From: an uncultured Bacilli bacterium
GTDB taxonomy: Bacteria; Bacillota_I; Bacilli_A; ML615J-28; CAG-313
Direction of reading: 5' to 3'
DNA: 64,000 nt
Assembly (NCBI GenBank): GCA_934140285.1
Contig: CAKPBI010000005.1
Span: 1-64,000, forward strand
Shown here: positions 51,044-60,678 of the stretch, piece by piece
How the letters are laid out: every line of letters begins with the position of its first letter
Numbering within the stretch: position 1 is the stretch's first letter
Position numbers and translations under genes: made by a program
The notes under the pieces: generated by a model
Seen by the model: the letters and a program-made list of their open reading frames with translations, nothing else
The model's database searches: none
Told to the model about the DNA's origin: nothing

Positions 51044-53050
51044 ATGTCTTCTACATTTACAGGTTTACGTTGCAGTGACTGCATGGGTAATCTTGAATAT
51101 GATAAAGCACGAAAAATTTGGGTTTGTCCATATTGCGGAAAAGAATATGAACGTGACCTACATGTAGATAAAGTACAAATAGATGGTGTTGCAGGTACTA
51201 ATGATGTAGTGCGTGCAACACTATCTGATATTTCTAAATATGATTTTGTTTCTGCTGGTAAAAATTTATCAGAGTGTGAAAAAATTAATCCAAATCATGT
51301 TGGAACCATTATTTCTAATATTTGTTACTATTTATTTAGTGCAGCACAAAAACCAAAAAATTTGCAACAACAAGAAGTTGCAAAAGTAACATACTATGCC
51401 AAAAAATTAAATGAAGAATATGCTGAAGTTTATCAAGATGAAACTAAACTATACGATTACTTAAACAATCCTGATTTATATGCAGTATTATATATTACGT
51501 TTAATTCAATTGGTAATAAACAAAGAGAAGAAATAATTTATAAGTATTTAACAATCTCTTCAATTGTTGATCCTAAACTCAACAAAAGTTTATTAACAAT
51601 TTCTATCAAGAAAAACCTTCTTGAAGATGTTGACATAATTGTTAATAAGCTTGATTTCATAGATAAAAAATCTACATTATATGAAATCTTGAAAAGATAT
51701 CCAGATGGTTCAAAAAAGAAAGAATATATTAAATTACTTTTACATGCTAATGCATTTACAAGTAAAGATGAACCATTGATTCAAAACTATATTAAAACAA
51801 CAACAGATAGTGTTGATACAAGATTCACCGTATTATCAATAGCATATACCTTGGGTATCCCGCTTAATTTAACTCAAATTCTAACAGAGATATTTAACAA
51901 TTGCACTACTGAAGATTCAGCTAAGTCAATTTTTGAATCATTAGAAGAAATAAAATTAAAACGAGATGATGTTCAAATAGTACTTGACTACTGCTTATCT
52001 AAAAATTGCCCAAATGATGAAGTTGCAATTATAGGATTAAATTATCTAAAAGATAGCAATAGTTTATTTGAAGTTGATGATAATGATATTGTTACATTTT
52101 TAGCAGGAGAGGCTTTTACAAATGAAGAAAAAATACATATTGTAGAAGTTATGCTTGAAAAATTTAATGTATCTTCAAAATCATTAGATGCAATAACTAC
52201 ATATTTATTGTTAAACTGTAAATTTCCATTAAATGAAAGATTGGAAATAATCAAATTAGTATTTACACATGTAAAATCAATTACAATAAAGACTTTAGAA
52301 GATTATATTTTAACAACAAATATTGACAAAGAAAACAAACCAGAAATAGTGAAATTGATACTAGAACTTGGAATGAATAAAGCATATTTCAGTAATCTTT
52401 TGTCACGATATATGAACAGTAATGTTGACGAACCAAAAGTTAAAACTGAAATTACTTTTATTTTAATGGATAATGGATTAAGATGTGAATCTAGTGATTT
52501 AACTAATATGCTATTAGGATACAAAGACAACAATGTTACAAGTACATTGCTAGAAAGATTGAAAAACTATCCAGTTAAACCAGAACCAGAAACCCTAATG
52601 AGATATTTTAAGTCTAAAAATTCATTAGCTAATTATGATCAACAATTAGTAAGTTACTTACTTAGATTTAAAGTTGTCTCTGATGGAATGTGTATTGAAA
52701 AATACCTTTTAACAAGCAATGATGTAATCCAACAAAAAGTAAATATTACTATGACATTACTAAACAATTGCATTAATAAGAATTTTTCATCACAAATAGC
52801 ATTTATTCATAACAATGCAAATATAAAAGGTAACCTAGCTCAAGCATATTTATTATCATCTACTGATGATACTGGAAGTAAATTAACAATAATTAAACAA
52901 TTGCTTAGTTATATGAAGTTATCCGAACCAATGACAGTTAATGGAAAACAAATTAAATTTAAAAAATATATCACGGAAAACAAAAATAATTTGGATAAAG
53001 AAATTGACAAGTTATGCGAAGAACTAGGGGTTTATAAATTATTCTTTTAG
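51044..53050 (+). CDS. Zinc-ribbon/helical-repeat protein of SPFH-AAA operon
   Basis: A 668-residue soluble protein. An N-terminal zinc ribbon (RCSDCMGNLEYDKARKIWVCPYCGKEYERD, two CxxC pairs) is followed by a TPR-like stretch (YDFVSAGKNLSECEKINPNHVG) and then some 550 residues of alpha-helical repeats without recognised domains. The ribbon and its place after SPFH and membrane genes are like YdjG of the Bacillus complex, but the helical body is far longer. Scaffold function is inference. Start by TAGGTGAAAAT site. Confidence 0.8.
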   Translation: MSSTFTGLRCSDCMGNLEYDKARKIWVCPYCGKEYERDLHVDKVQIDGVAGTNDVVRATLSDISKYDFVSAGKNLSECEKINPNHVGTIISNICYYLFSAAQKPKNLQQQEVAKVTYYAKKLNEEYAEVYQDETKLYDYLNNPDLYAVLYITFNSIGNKQREEIIYKYLTISSIVDPKLNKSLLTISIKKNLLEDVDIIVNKLDFIDKKSTLYEILKRYPDGSKKKEYIKLLLHANAFTSKDEPLIQNYIKTTTDSVDTRFTVLSIAYTLGIPLNLTQILTEIFNNCTTEDSAKSIFESLEEIKLKRDDVQIVLDYCLSKNCPNDEVAIIGLNYLKDSNSLFEVDDNDIVTFLAGEAFTNEEKIHIVEVMLEKFNVSSKSLDAITTYLLLNCKFPLNERLEIIKLVFTHVKSITIKTLEDYILTTNIDKENKPEIVKLILELGMNKAYFSNLLSRYMNSNVDEPKVKTEITFILMDNGLRCESSDLTNMLLGYKDNNVTSTLLERLKNYPVKPEPETLMRYFKSKNSLANYDQQLVSYLLRFKVVSDGMCIEKYLLTSNDVIQQKVNITMTLLNNCINKNFSSQIAFIHNNANIKGNLAQAYLLSSTDDTGSKLTIIKQLLSYMKLSEPMTVNGKQIKFKKYITENKNNLDKEIDKLCEELGVYKLFF

Positions 53051-53067
53051 AAAGGAAGTGATTCTTC

Positions 53068-54864
53068 ATGTCTACAGATGATTATAATCAAGAGATGGAA
53101 GAACGAGCAAGGTTGATAGCTGAAATTAATGCAGCAAAAGCTGAACTCGCAATGCAAATTGAATTAAATCGTCAACTAAGAGTTGACTTACAAGTTTCAC
53201 AAGCTGCTGCTATTGAATCAATTAAATATTCAAAAGCTTTAGCTGCTAGTTTTATTCCTTTAATGAATGGAGTTGCTGAAGAAGTAGATGACGTTAAAAA
53301 CATCTTGGATGAAGTAAAGGTTGCAGTACAAGATTTATCAAAACGTTATACTTCAATTAAAAATGTCAGCACAGCAACAAAAAATTTAACTCAATGTGAT
53401 GATATATACCAACGTAAATTTAGATTATATGAAAAGTTCAGAAAGGTATGTCTAGGTTATGTAATTGGTATAGATTCAAATATTATAAACAGTGAAACAC
53501 TAAGAACAACATTAGAAAAAAATTATTTAGCCAATAGTGATTATTGGATAGCTCATTGTATAATGGCAACAATGCTATGGGTAAATGATGAAAAAGATGC
53601 TTCGGATAGAGCACTAAATAAGGCTATGGAGATTGATCCAAAAAGAAGTACAATATTTTTTCTATTGGTAAATCTTCGATTTGGAAGAACTGAAGCAGCT
53701 AAAAAATGGTATAACCTTTATATGTCTAATATTGATGTTAATGATATAGGTGAAGAATGGCAATATTTATTACAAGCATACCTATACAAGGCTTTTGGGC
53801 ATGATAAAGAATTTGAACAAAGAATTAACGAAGAATATAAAAACCTTCTTGCAGAAGTTAAAAAATATTCATTAAATTATGAAAAAGAAGTTGTAACAAA
53901 AGTATTTAATTTTGCTGATGCATATCCACATCGTACAAATAGTGAATATGAATTATTAAAAAAATATTGTGAAGATTATAATTCATTACTTCAAACTAAA
54001 ACAGATGCAGAAAAATGTATAGAACTTGCTAAATTTTACAATGAAGTATTTGAGACAAATCCGGAATCCCAACTTACTTTATCAAGAAGAATTGAAGATA
54101 TATTACATAATTTGATTAGTTCATATGATGATGAAGAATATGAAATAATTAAGAAAATTAAGTATAACGAATACATAATTAAAGCACGTGGAGATATTCA
54201 AGCTGCTTCAAAAATGTATAAGCAAGAAATAGAACAAAATGGCAAGCTATCATTAATAGATTTAATATATAAATTTGCCTTTTCTGATTTAAAATCTAAT
54301 GTAGATAATTTAGTTAGAAAATTCGCAATATCTTTCTTATTGGATATTATTGAAAAAGGATATATGCAATATCGTGATAGCTATAAAGCCAAAGAAATTG
54401 ATAAACCTACATTTAGTATTGATGGCTGTAAATTTAAAGCCAACGAAAATGCAATTGATGATGCTAGAAATGCAATAAATACATATTATGATAAATCTAA
54501 ATCTAAATATATAGCTAGAGATAAAAAACATAAAGCATTCTTAATATGTTGGATAATTGGTCTTGTTGGAATTGTTGGAACTATGATGACAATGATTATC
54601 CCCGCTGTAAAGAAAGGAAGCTTTGTACCTCATACTATTCAATGGATTTTGTTAATTGTGTTTATGCTTATGTTTGGCTTATTCTTGACATTATCAATAT
54701 TGAGACGAAAGAAGGTTCTAGAAAAATTAGAACAACGTCGCTATGAAACAATGAAAAAGATGACTGAAGTTCTAGATGAACTTGCGGAATATCACGAGGA
54801 TTACAAATTAATTGCCGAACAATATTGTGTTTTACAGGAAACACTAGAAAAATTTAGAAAGTAG
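53068..54864 (+). CDS. Coiled-coil/TPR/two-TM protein, paralogue 1
   Basis: A 598-residue protein, first of three paralogues in this operon. Order: N-terminal coiled coil (about 1-110), a TPR-like region with the signature YWIAHCIMATMLWVNDEKDA near residue 158 and FFLLVNLRFGRTEAAKKWY after it, a helical linker, two membrane helices at about 490-555 (ICWIIGLVGIVGTMMTMIIP and WILLIVFMLMFGLFLTLSIL), and a short cytosolic tail. Both ends should lie in the cytosol. No known family. AAAGGAAGTG precedes the ATG. Confidence 0.82.
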   Translation: MSTDDYNQEMEERARLIAEINAAKAELAMQIELNRQLRVDLQVSQAAAIESIKYSKALAASFIPLMNGVAEEVDDVKNILDEVKVAVQDLSKRYTSIKNVSTATKNLTQCDDIYQRKFRLYEKFRKVCLGYVIGIDSNIINSETLRTTLEKNYLANSDYWIAHCIMATMLWVNDEKDASDRALNKAMEIDPKRSTIFFLLVNLRFGRTEAAKKWYNLYMSNIDVNDIGEEWQYLLQAYLYKAFGHDKEFEQRINEEYKNLLAEVKKYSLNYEKEVVTKVFNFADAYPHRTNSEYELLKKYCEDYNSLLQTKTDAEKCIELAKFYNEVFETNPESQLTLSRRIEDILHNLISSYDDEEYEIIKKIKYNEYIIKARGDIQAASKMYKQEIEQNGKLSLIDLIYKFAFSDLKSNVDNLVRKFAISFLLDIIEKGYMQYRDSYKAKEIDKPTFSIDGCKFKANENAIDDARNAINTYYDKSKSKYIARDKKHKAFLICWIIGLVGIVGTMMTMIIPAVKKGSFVPHTIQWILLIVFMLMFGLFLTLSILRRKKVLEKLEQRRYETMKKMTEVLDELAEYHEDYKLIAEQYCVLQETLEKFRK

Positions 54865-54875
54865 TGGTGAAAATA

Positions 54876-56564
54876 ATGAGTAATACACAACAAATAATTA
54901 ATGAATTAAATGCTACCATTGGTGGATTTACTGGTAAAGTAAATGTAAAAATACAACAAGTAAATCAATCAAGCGAAAAAATTAGAGCTACTGCTGATAC
55001 TACTCTTGCTGAAATCAAAAAGTTTAAAACTGATATGATTGAAAATGAGCAAATGCAAAGTGCTCAAGAAAGTATCTTAAGAATTAATCAGATTATTAGA
55101 GAAAGATTCTATGACTATGACACTATAAGAAAAACAGTTATGGGTGTAGTTAAAGATTTTGACTTAAATCTTGTTCGTAACAAAACAATAGAAGAATTAT
55201 CAGAAGAATTATGGATTACAAGTTCAAGATATTGGCTTTCATATACTCTAATTGCTTTAAGTGCTTGGGTAAATGACAACAAAGCTTTAGCCGACAATGC
55301 TGTTTCTGAATCATATAGAGCAGACAATGTAAAAACTTCACTTTTCTTCTGCCTTGCTAATCTTCGCTTTGGCCGTATAGATGTCGCAAGAGCTTGGCTT
55401 TCAGAATACTTCAATTCAGTTGTGCCAGATGATTTACAAGACGAAGCAGCAATTATTTTGCAATCTTACGTAAATGGATTATTTGGTGCTGATGATCAAC
55501 TTCAATATGAAGTTCAAAAAGTATTAGATGGTTGGATTAATCAAATTAGCAATGATGAAAATTTATCAGCCGAACTATTAAATATGTATAAAACATATCT
55601 TAAAAATTTAAATCCTAATAATAAACTTTCAACTTCATTCTTACAATCTTATTGTACAAATTATAATGAACTTCCTACATCATATAATGAAGCATTAAAA
55701 TTTGATTTATTGATTAATAAGATAAAAGAAGTTGATGTACCAAGCATTATTCAAAATGCTGCTAACTACAAAAAGAGAGTTGATTTAATTTTAAAAGATT
55801 TAATTACAAATTATGATCAAGAAGAAAAAGAATTAAAAGAACAACAAGAATATTTCCAATTAGTAATTGATAATCAGGGAAAAGAAGAAGTCGCTAATGA
55901 ACAATTCGATCAATTAATGAAGGTAAGATATCAAAAACATAACTTCGGAAAGAAATGTATTGAATGGGCATTATATGCGAAGAGCGATGATATTAATGTT
56001 CAAGTTCGTAAGTTTGGTTTCCAAAACACTAAGTCATGGCTCCTAAAAGCAATCCTAGAATGGTCTAATGAATTTGAAGCAAAATTCCCACAAAATTATC
56101 ATATTAAATTTAAAATTAATGAGGATAAAACTTGGGAATGTGATAGTAATGGAGAAGACCAAGATGAACAAATAACCGATGTTAGACAAACAGTTGAAGA
56201 AATGAAAAAGTCTATCATATGGGATAAGAAAGTTAAATCAAGATTAAAGACATGGGTAGTAGCATTAGTTGTAGCCCTTATGAGTTTAATCTTTGTTGGA
56301 TTTAACGTATTAGATATTGATGTTATAGAAACTATGAAAAAACCTGGATTTGTTATAGCAATAGTATTAGGAATTGTCGCAATAATCTTCTTTATTTTAT
56401 GGATAGTAAGATGGAGAAATGGTGACAAACGTTATAAAGCAACTCTTAATGCAGCCTTACAAAAGATAAAGGGATGCATGTCAGAATTAACTGAATATCG
56501 TCGTGTATATTATTCTAATGTAAATAAAAAAGGTGAACTCTTTAGTTTAATTGAACATCTATAG
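54876..56564 (+). CDS. Coiled-coil/TPR/two-TM protein, paralogue 2
   Basis: A 562-residue paralogue of the preceding gene. The N-terminal coiled coil is shorter (about 1-75); the signature reads YWLSYTLIALSAWVNDNKAL near residue 118 and FFCLANLRFGRIDVARAWL follows. Membrane helices are at about 459-515 (WVVALVVALMSLIFVGFNVL and FVIAIVLGIVAIIFFILWIV). The start is ATG 54876, after GGTGAAA; the in-frame GTG at 54864 is at that site. A GGAGGAA site for the next gene follows. Confidence 0.82.
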   Translation: MSNTQQIINELNATIGGFTGKVNVKIQQVNQSSEKIRATADTTLAEIKKFKTDMIENEQMQSAQESILRINQIIRERFYDYDTIRKTVMGVVKDFDLNLVRNKTIEELSEELWITSSRYWLSYTLIALSAWVNDNKALADNAVSESYRADNVKTSLFFCLANLRFGRIDVARAWLSEYFNSVVPDDLQDEAAIILQSYVNGLFGADDQLQYEVQKVLDGWINQISNDENLSAELLNMYKTYLKNLNPNNKLSTSFLQSYCTNYNELPTSYNEALKFDLLINKIKEVDVPSIIQNAANYKKRVDLILKDLITNYDQEEKELKEQQEYFQLVIDNQGKEEVANEQFDQLMKVRYQKHNFGKKCIEWALYAKSDDINVQVRKFGFQNTKSWLLKAILEWSNEFEAKFPQNYHIKFKINEDKTWECDSNGEDQDEQITDVRQTVEEMKKSIIWDKKVKSRLKTWVVALVVALMSLIFVGFNVLDIDVIETMKKPGFVIAIVLGIVAIIFFILWIVRWRNGDKRYKATLNAALQKIKGCMSELTEYRRVYYSNVNKKGELFSLIEHL

Positions 56565-56575
56565 GAGGAATAAAA

Positions 56576-56797
56576 ATGGAAAATAATAACAATATACAAT
56601 TTGATAATCTTGTAGATACTGATGCTGCTGAGTTAGAAACTACGGAATCTACAATAACATCTACTGAGGAATCTACTGTACTAAGTAACTTTGGTGATGT
56701 TGAAAATGAAATGGATTTAACAAGTGAAAAATTAAATGAATTAAATAAAAAACTCCCATCATGGAGTCTTGAGCCACCTCATAATTTTGTTAAATAA
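56576..56797 (+). CDS. Small acidic protein of SPFH-AAA operon
   Basis: A 73-residue, mostly disordered protein rich in E, T, S and D, with a defined C-terminal end KKLPSWSLEPPHNFVK. A tail of this kind looks like a docking peptide for a partner protein. AGGAGGAATAAAA precedes the ATG, so translation should be strong. Its stop overlaps the next start (TAATG). Not recognised. Confidence 0.72.
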   Translation: MENNNNIQFDNLVDTDAAELETTESTITSTEESTVLSNFGDVENEMDLTSEKLNELNKKLPSWSLEPPHNFVK

Positions 56798-57273
56798 TGA
56801 ATGAAAATCATGAGACTGTAGGACCTAAGTATTATCAAGATTGGCTTGTCCTATTTTCAAATATAACAAAAAGTGGAATTACAGATAAATTGTATGAACA
56901 ATGTATAAATGGAAAACTAGAAGATAGGAAATATTCTTTAAACAACTTTAAAAATGAATTGATTAAAACAATTAATATTTGTTTAAATAATGTTATTAAT
57001 TCATATGTTAAAGAGATTGGACTATTGTTTGAGTTTAATGACATCAATACAATTATCTTGAGAACACAAAATCTTAAATTAAAATTTAAAAAAATTGCTT
57101 TTTTCAATTATCTTTCATTTCTCGATAATTCATTTTTAGATGAATTAAATAAATCATTTAATGAAAACATTAATGATTTTTATGAAATGTACCTTGAAAA
57201 ACTAAAAAAGCAATCAATAGAAAATGATAATATTTTTGAATTATATTACATACTAAAAAAATATAGATACTAA
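56797..57273 (+). CDS. Hypothetical helical protein of SPFH-AAA operon
   Basis: A 158-residue, all-helical, lysine- and asparagine-rich protein with no membrane segment and no recognised domain. It shares a base with the stop of the acidic-protein gene, so it is translated by coupling. The AAA+ gene follows after 18 bases. Role unknown; adaptor of the ATPase is one guess from position. Confidence 0.72.
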   Translation: MNENHETVGPKYYQDWLVLFSNITKSGITDKLYEQCINGKLEDRKYSLNNFKNELIKTINICLNNVINSYVKEIGLLFEFNDINTIILRTQNLKLKFKKIAFFNYLSFLDNSFLDELNKSFNENINDFYEMYLEKLKKQSIENDNIFELYYILKKYRY

Positions 57274-57291
57274 ATTAAATGAGGTGCTAGT

Positions 57292-58797
57292 ATGTCAAAT
57301 TATAAAACACTCAAAAAAGAAGTTCTTACATACTTAAAAGCTCGTATACCACTAATTGTTATTCAAACAACTGAACGTATACGCATAGAAAGAATGCTTA
57401 CTGAGATATCTGTTGAAAACAAAATTGACATGAATTTTTATTCTGATTCGAAACAAGTATATAAACCAACTTCTCTTTCATCAACTGACGATGCCTCTGG
57501 TGATCCAATCCAATATGCATTAAATTGTTTTAAAAAGAAAAAATATGAAACATTTGTAATTTTTGATATAAATCATATTTCAAATGATAATACATTTAGT
57601 AGAGATGTTTTAAACACATTGTATATTGCGACTGAAAACAATGGTACTTTGATAGCTGTTACAGGTGATACTGTATGGTCTAGATTAATTAATTTAGGTT
57701 TAGTTACTACGCTTGATTATCCTGATAATAGTGAGATAAAAGAACAACTAATTGCGTTTATAAATAAATATAAAAATCGATATCCAATTGATTGGAGTAG
57801 TGATGACTTACAATTTGCTGCTACAATTCTTAAAGGATTTTCAGAAATGCAAATAGATAACATTTTATCTGCAGAGTTAGCAATAAGAGGTGGACTTTAT
57901 AAAACCAATATTCCAAAACTAACTGAACAAAAAAATAGATTATTTGGAAATATACCAAACGTTGAATACATAGAAGTGGATGATAATATCACAGTTAGTG
58001 GACTTGATAACTTGAAAGAATGGTTAAACAATAAAAAACAAATATTTTTTGCACCAACAGATATATTAAAAAAATATGATTTGACATCTCCAAAAGGAAT
58101 ATTACTAGCTGGAGTTCCTGGTTGTGGTAAGTCATTATCTGCAAAAATGATTAGCAACAATTGGCAACTTCCACTATTTAAATTTAATTTAGATACCATT
58201 TATGATAAATGGCTAGGAGAAAGTGAAAGAAAAATGCAAGATGCTTTACGTTTTATTGATAACATTGCACCTTGTGTACTATGGGTTGATGAAATAGAAA
58301 AGGCGTTATCTTCTACAGACGGAAGCAGTGATACTGGAAAAAGAATAATATCTCAATTCTTGTTTTGGTTACAAGAATCAAAGTCAAAAGTCTTCTTAGT
58401 TGCTACAGCAAATGATATAAGTATCCTTCCCCCTGAGTTATTTAGAAAAGGTCGTTTTTCTGAAATTTTCTTCATTGATTTACCAAATAGAGAAGAAAGA
58501 GCTTCAACAATAACATATTACTTAAATAAATCACTTCATTGTCAGGTAGACAATGATAGTTTAAATAAACTAGTAGATGTATCATATGGTTTTAGTTTTG
58601 CGGATATAGAAACAGCAATTAAAGAAACCACTGAAATGCACTTACTACATCCAAAAATGAAAATTACACTTCAGGATATTATAAGTAAATTTAATAGTAT
58701 TGTACCAATATCAAAAAGTAATCCTGAAATAATAGAAAAATGTCGTGAATGGGGCTATAAAAGAGCTTGCTTAGCATCGACAGAAAGTGAGAAATAA
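57292..58797 (+). CDS. Ycf46-like AAA+ ATPase
   Basis: A 501-residue AAA+ protein most like the cyanobacterial/plastid Ycf46 family. An N-terminal domain of about 240 residues (RIPLIVIQTTERIRIERML, YETFVIFDINHI) precedes the motor. Walker A is GVPGCGKS at 274-281, Walker B VLWVDEIE with D333/E334, sensor 1 VATAND and the arginine finger in RKGRFSEIFF near 388. All catalytic residues are present. Ycf46 is poorly understood; here it is embedded in a membrane-protein operon and is its only energy source. GAGGTGCTAGT precedes the ATG. Confidence 0.88.
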   Translation: MSNYKTLKKEVLTYLKARIPLIVIQTTERIRIERMLTEISVENKIDMNFYSDSKQVYKPTSLSSTDDASGDPIQYALNCFKKKKYETFVIFDINHISNDNTFSRDVLNTLYIATENNGTLIAVTGDTVWSRLINLGLVTTLDYPDNSEIKEQLIAFINKYKNRYPIDWSSDDLQFAATILKGFSEMQIDNILSAELAIRGGLYKTNIPKLTEQKNRLFGNIPNVEYIEVDDNITVSGLDNLKEWLNNKKQIFFAPTDILKKYDLTSPKGILLAGVPGCGKSLSAKMISNNWQLPLFKFNLDTIYDKWLGESERKMQDALRFIDNIAPCVLWVDEIEKALSSTDGSSDTGKRIISQFLFWLQESKSKVFLVATANDISILPPELFRKGRFSEIFFIDLPNREERASTITYYLNKSLHCQVDNDSLNKLVDVSYGFSFADIETAIKETTEMHLLHPKMKITLQDIISKFNSIVPISKSNPEIIEKCREWGYKRACLASTESEK

Positions 58798-58800
58798 GTT

Positions 58801-60624
58801 ATGTCTAATTATGATTTAGAATCTCAATTAAGTAGTTTAAGAAGTCAAATAAGTCAAGTTAGATCAGAAAATGCAGCTATTGAGAGTGAACTTATGGCAC
58901 TTGCTAATTCCGCACGTTCTGGTAGTATTAATTTGTTAAATACTTCAAATAACGCTCACGCAGCTATGGAAAATAGCTCAACAACAATTGATTATTCTCA
59001 TAACCAATTAAAAAGAACGTTTAATGTTCAACTTCAAATTAAAGAAATGTATTTTATCTTTAAGGATGTTGAAACAGCAAATAAAAAGATTAGACTTTTA
59101 ACCAATAAATTATATTTTGATTATCGCAATCAATCTACTGTAAGAAAAATTATGCGTGGATTTATTGATAATTTAGATTTAAATATGGTTAGTGATGAAG
59201 TAATATATAAATCATTAGAAAAAGAATTTTTACAATCACCAAATTATTGGCTTGGATATGTTCTTTTATCAATAATGAATTGGAAAAATAATAATCAAGA
59301 AAAAGCTGAACAATGCTTACAAAGTGCATTAGAAAAAAACAACAAATCAACTTCCATTTTCTTCATGTTATTTTATTTAAAATTACAACGTATTGATACC
59401 GCAATCAAATGGTTTAAATATTATCAACAATTCGAACAAACAGGTAGTGATAATAGTACATTCTTAATGTTAGTATCTTCACTTCCTGCGAGAATTAGCG
59501 ATGAAGAAACTAAAGATCAAATTTCTCAAGTATTTTTAGAACACATTAAAAAAGAATTTGAAACTGATAAAGCTGAAATAAATGATGAAGATATAATTAA
59601 AGTAATATTTAATTACTTTAACCATTTAGACAAAGTTGAACCACTAAAATATAATAATTTACAATCATATGTTAAAGAGGCATCAACACTTGCTAATGTT
59701 TTATCTAAAGCTAAAAACAATGCAGAAATACTAAAATTTATTGAAGACTTAAATAAAGTACATGTAAATGAAAAAAATATTTACTTGATTAAATATTTTG
59801 ATGAATTGATTTCCGTACCTAGTGAAGAAGAACAAGTTGTTTTAGATGAAATCAAGTTAAACGAAGAAATAATAGCAACAATGGAACCACTTAAAAAGAT
59901 GGATGAAGATACTATTATGAAAAGTTCTGACTTTAAGAAATTAGCTAAAGAAAATCACGAAAAGAAAATTAAACATGATTTAGGAAAACTTAATGTAGTT
60001 AATGAAATAATTAATTGGGTATACATAAACAAAAATGAAGATATAAATAGTTTAACAAAATGGAATTTATTTTCTTTAACTAAAGATTATACCGAAAAGG
60101 CATATGAACTATATAGTAATGTTTATCATAACACTATGCCAAGAGACTATCATATAGTAATTGGTGATTATACATCAGTAACAAAACTTGATAGCATTGA
60201 TAGTGAACTTGCTTATAAAGATAACTTTATAAAAACTAAAACAGAAAGATTACTAAAAACAGTTAAAGATACAAAAGCTAAAGTTAGTATTGGATTTGGA
60301 ATAGCATTACTTCTTGGATTCATTACTTTACTAATTTTAGGTTTTGTGTTTAACTCGAAGAAACCTCAATTAGCTGTATTATTCTTTATCCTTTGTGCGG
60401 TATGTTGTTTATTTGGAACAATATTATTGGTTAAAGGATTAATCACAAAACTAGTTAAAAATCCTAAGAAACGTTCACAAATTAAAGAATCGATGCAGAA
60501 AGAATCTGAAAAGCTTGATGAGATACTTAGAAAGATATATGAAGAAATACACATATATTTTACTGAATATCAAGAGGCTGATAAAATATCAGAATACGTT
60601 AAAGAACGTATTGGTCAAATGTAA
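58801..60624 (+). CDS. Coiled-coil/TPR/two-TM protein, paralogue 3
   Basis: A 607-residue third paralogue. N-terminal coiled coil (about 1-85), signature YWLGYVLLSIMNWKNNNQEKA near residue 148 with FFMLFYLKLQRIDTAIKWF after it, a long helical linker, and two membrane helices at about 495-550 (IGFGIALLLGFITLLILGFVF and AVLFFILCAVCCLFGTILLV). Start three bases after the ATPase stop. Lower identity to the other two than they have to each other, as judged by eye. Confidence 0.82.
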   Translation: MSNYDLESQLSSLRSQISQVRSENAAIESELMALANSARSGSINLLNTSNNAHAAMENSSTTIDYSHNQLKRTFNVQLQIKEMYFIFKDVETANKKIRLLTNKLYFDYRNQSTVRKIMRGFIDNLDLNMVSDEVIYKSLEKEFLQSPNYWLGYVLLSIMNWKNNNQEKAEQCLQSALEKNNKSTSIFFMLFYLKLQRIDTAIKWFKYYQQFEQTGSDNSTFLMLVSSLPARISDEETKDQISQVFLEHIKKEFETDKAEINDEDIIKVIFNYFNHLDKVEPLKYNNLQSYVKEASTLANVLSKAKNNAEILKFIEDLNKVHVNEKNIYLIKYFDELISVPSEEEQVVLDEIKLNEEIIATMEPLKKMDEDTIMKSSDFKKLAKENHEKKIKHDLGKLNVVNEIINWVYINKNEDINSLTKWNLFSLTKDYTEKAYELYSNVYHNTMPRDYHIVIGDYTSVTKLDSIDSELAYKDNFIKTKTERLLKTVKDTKAKVSIGFGIALLLGFITLLILGFVFNSKKPQLAVLFFILCAVCCLFGTILLVKGLITKLVKNPKKRSQIKESMQKESEKLDEILRKIYEEIHIYFTEYQEADKISEYVKERIGQM

Positions 60625-60627
60625 AAT

Positions 60628-60655
60628 AAAGAGAACTAAAAGAGTTCTCTTTTTA
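60628..60655 (+). terminator. Terminator of the SPFH-AAA operon
   Basis: AAAGAGAACT/AGTTCTCTTT, 10 bp, five-base loop, ending in five T. It closes the nine-gene unit. Confidence 0.92.
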
Positions 60656-60678
60656 CATTAAAAAACATAGGTGGAAAA

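Noticed and set aside
54546..54746. Plus-strand frame inside the paralogue 1 gene
   Set aside because: It is a shifted reading of the membrane-helix region with no start site of its own.
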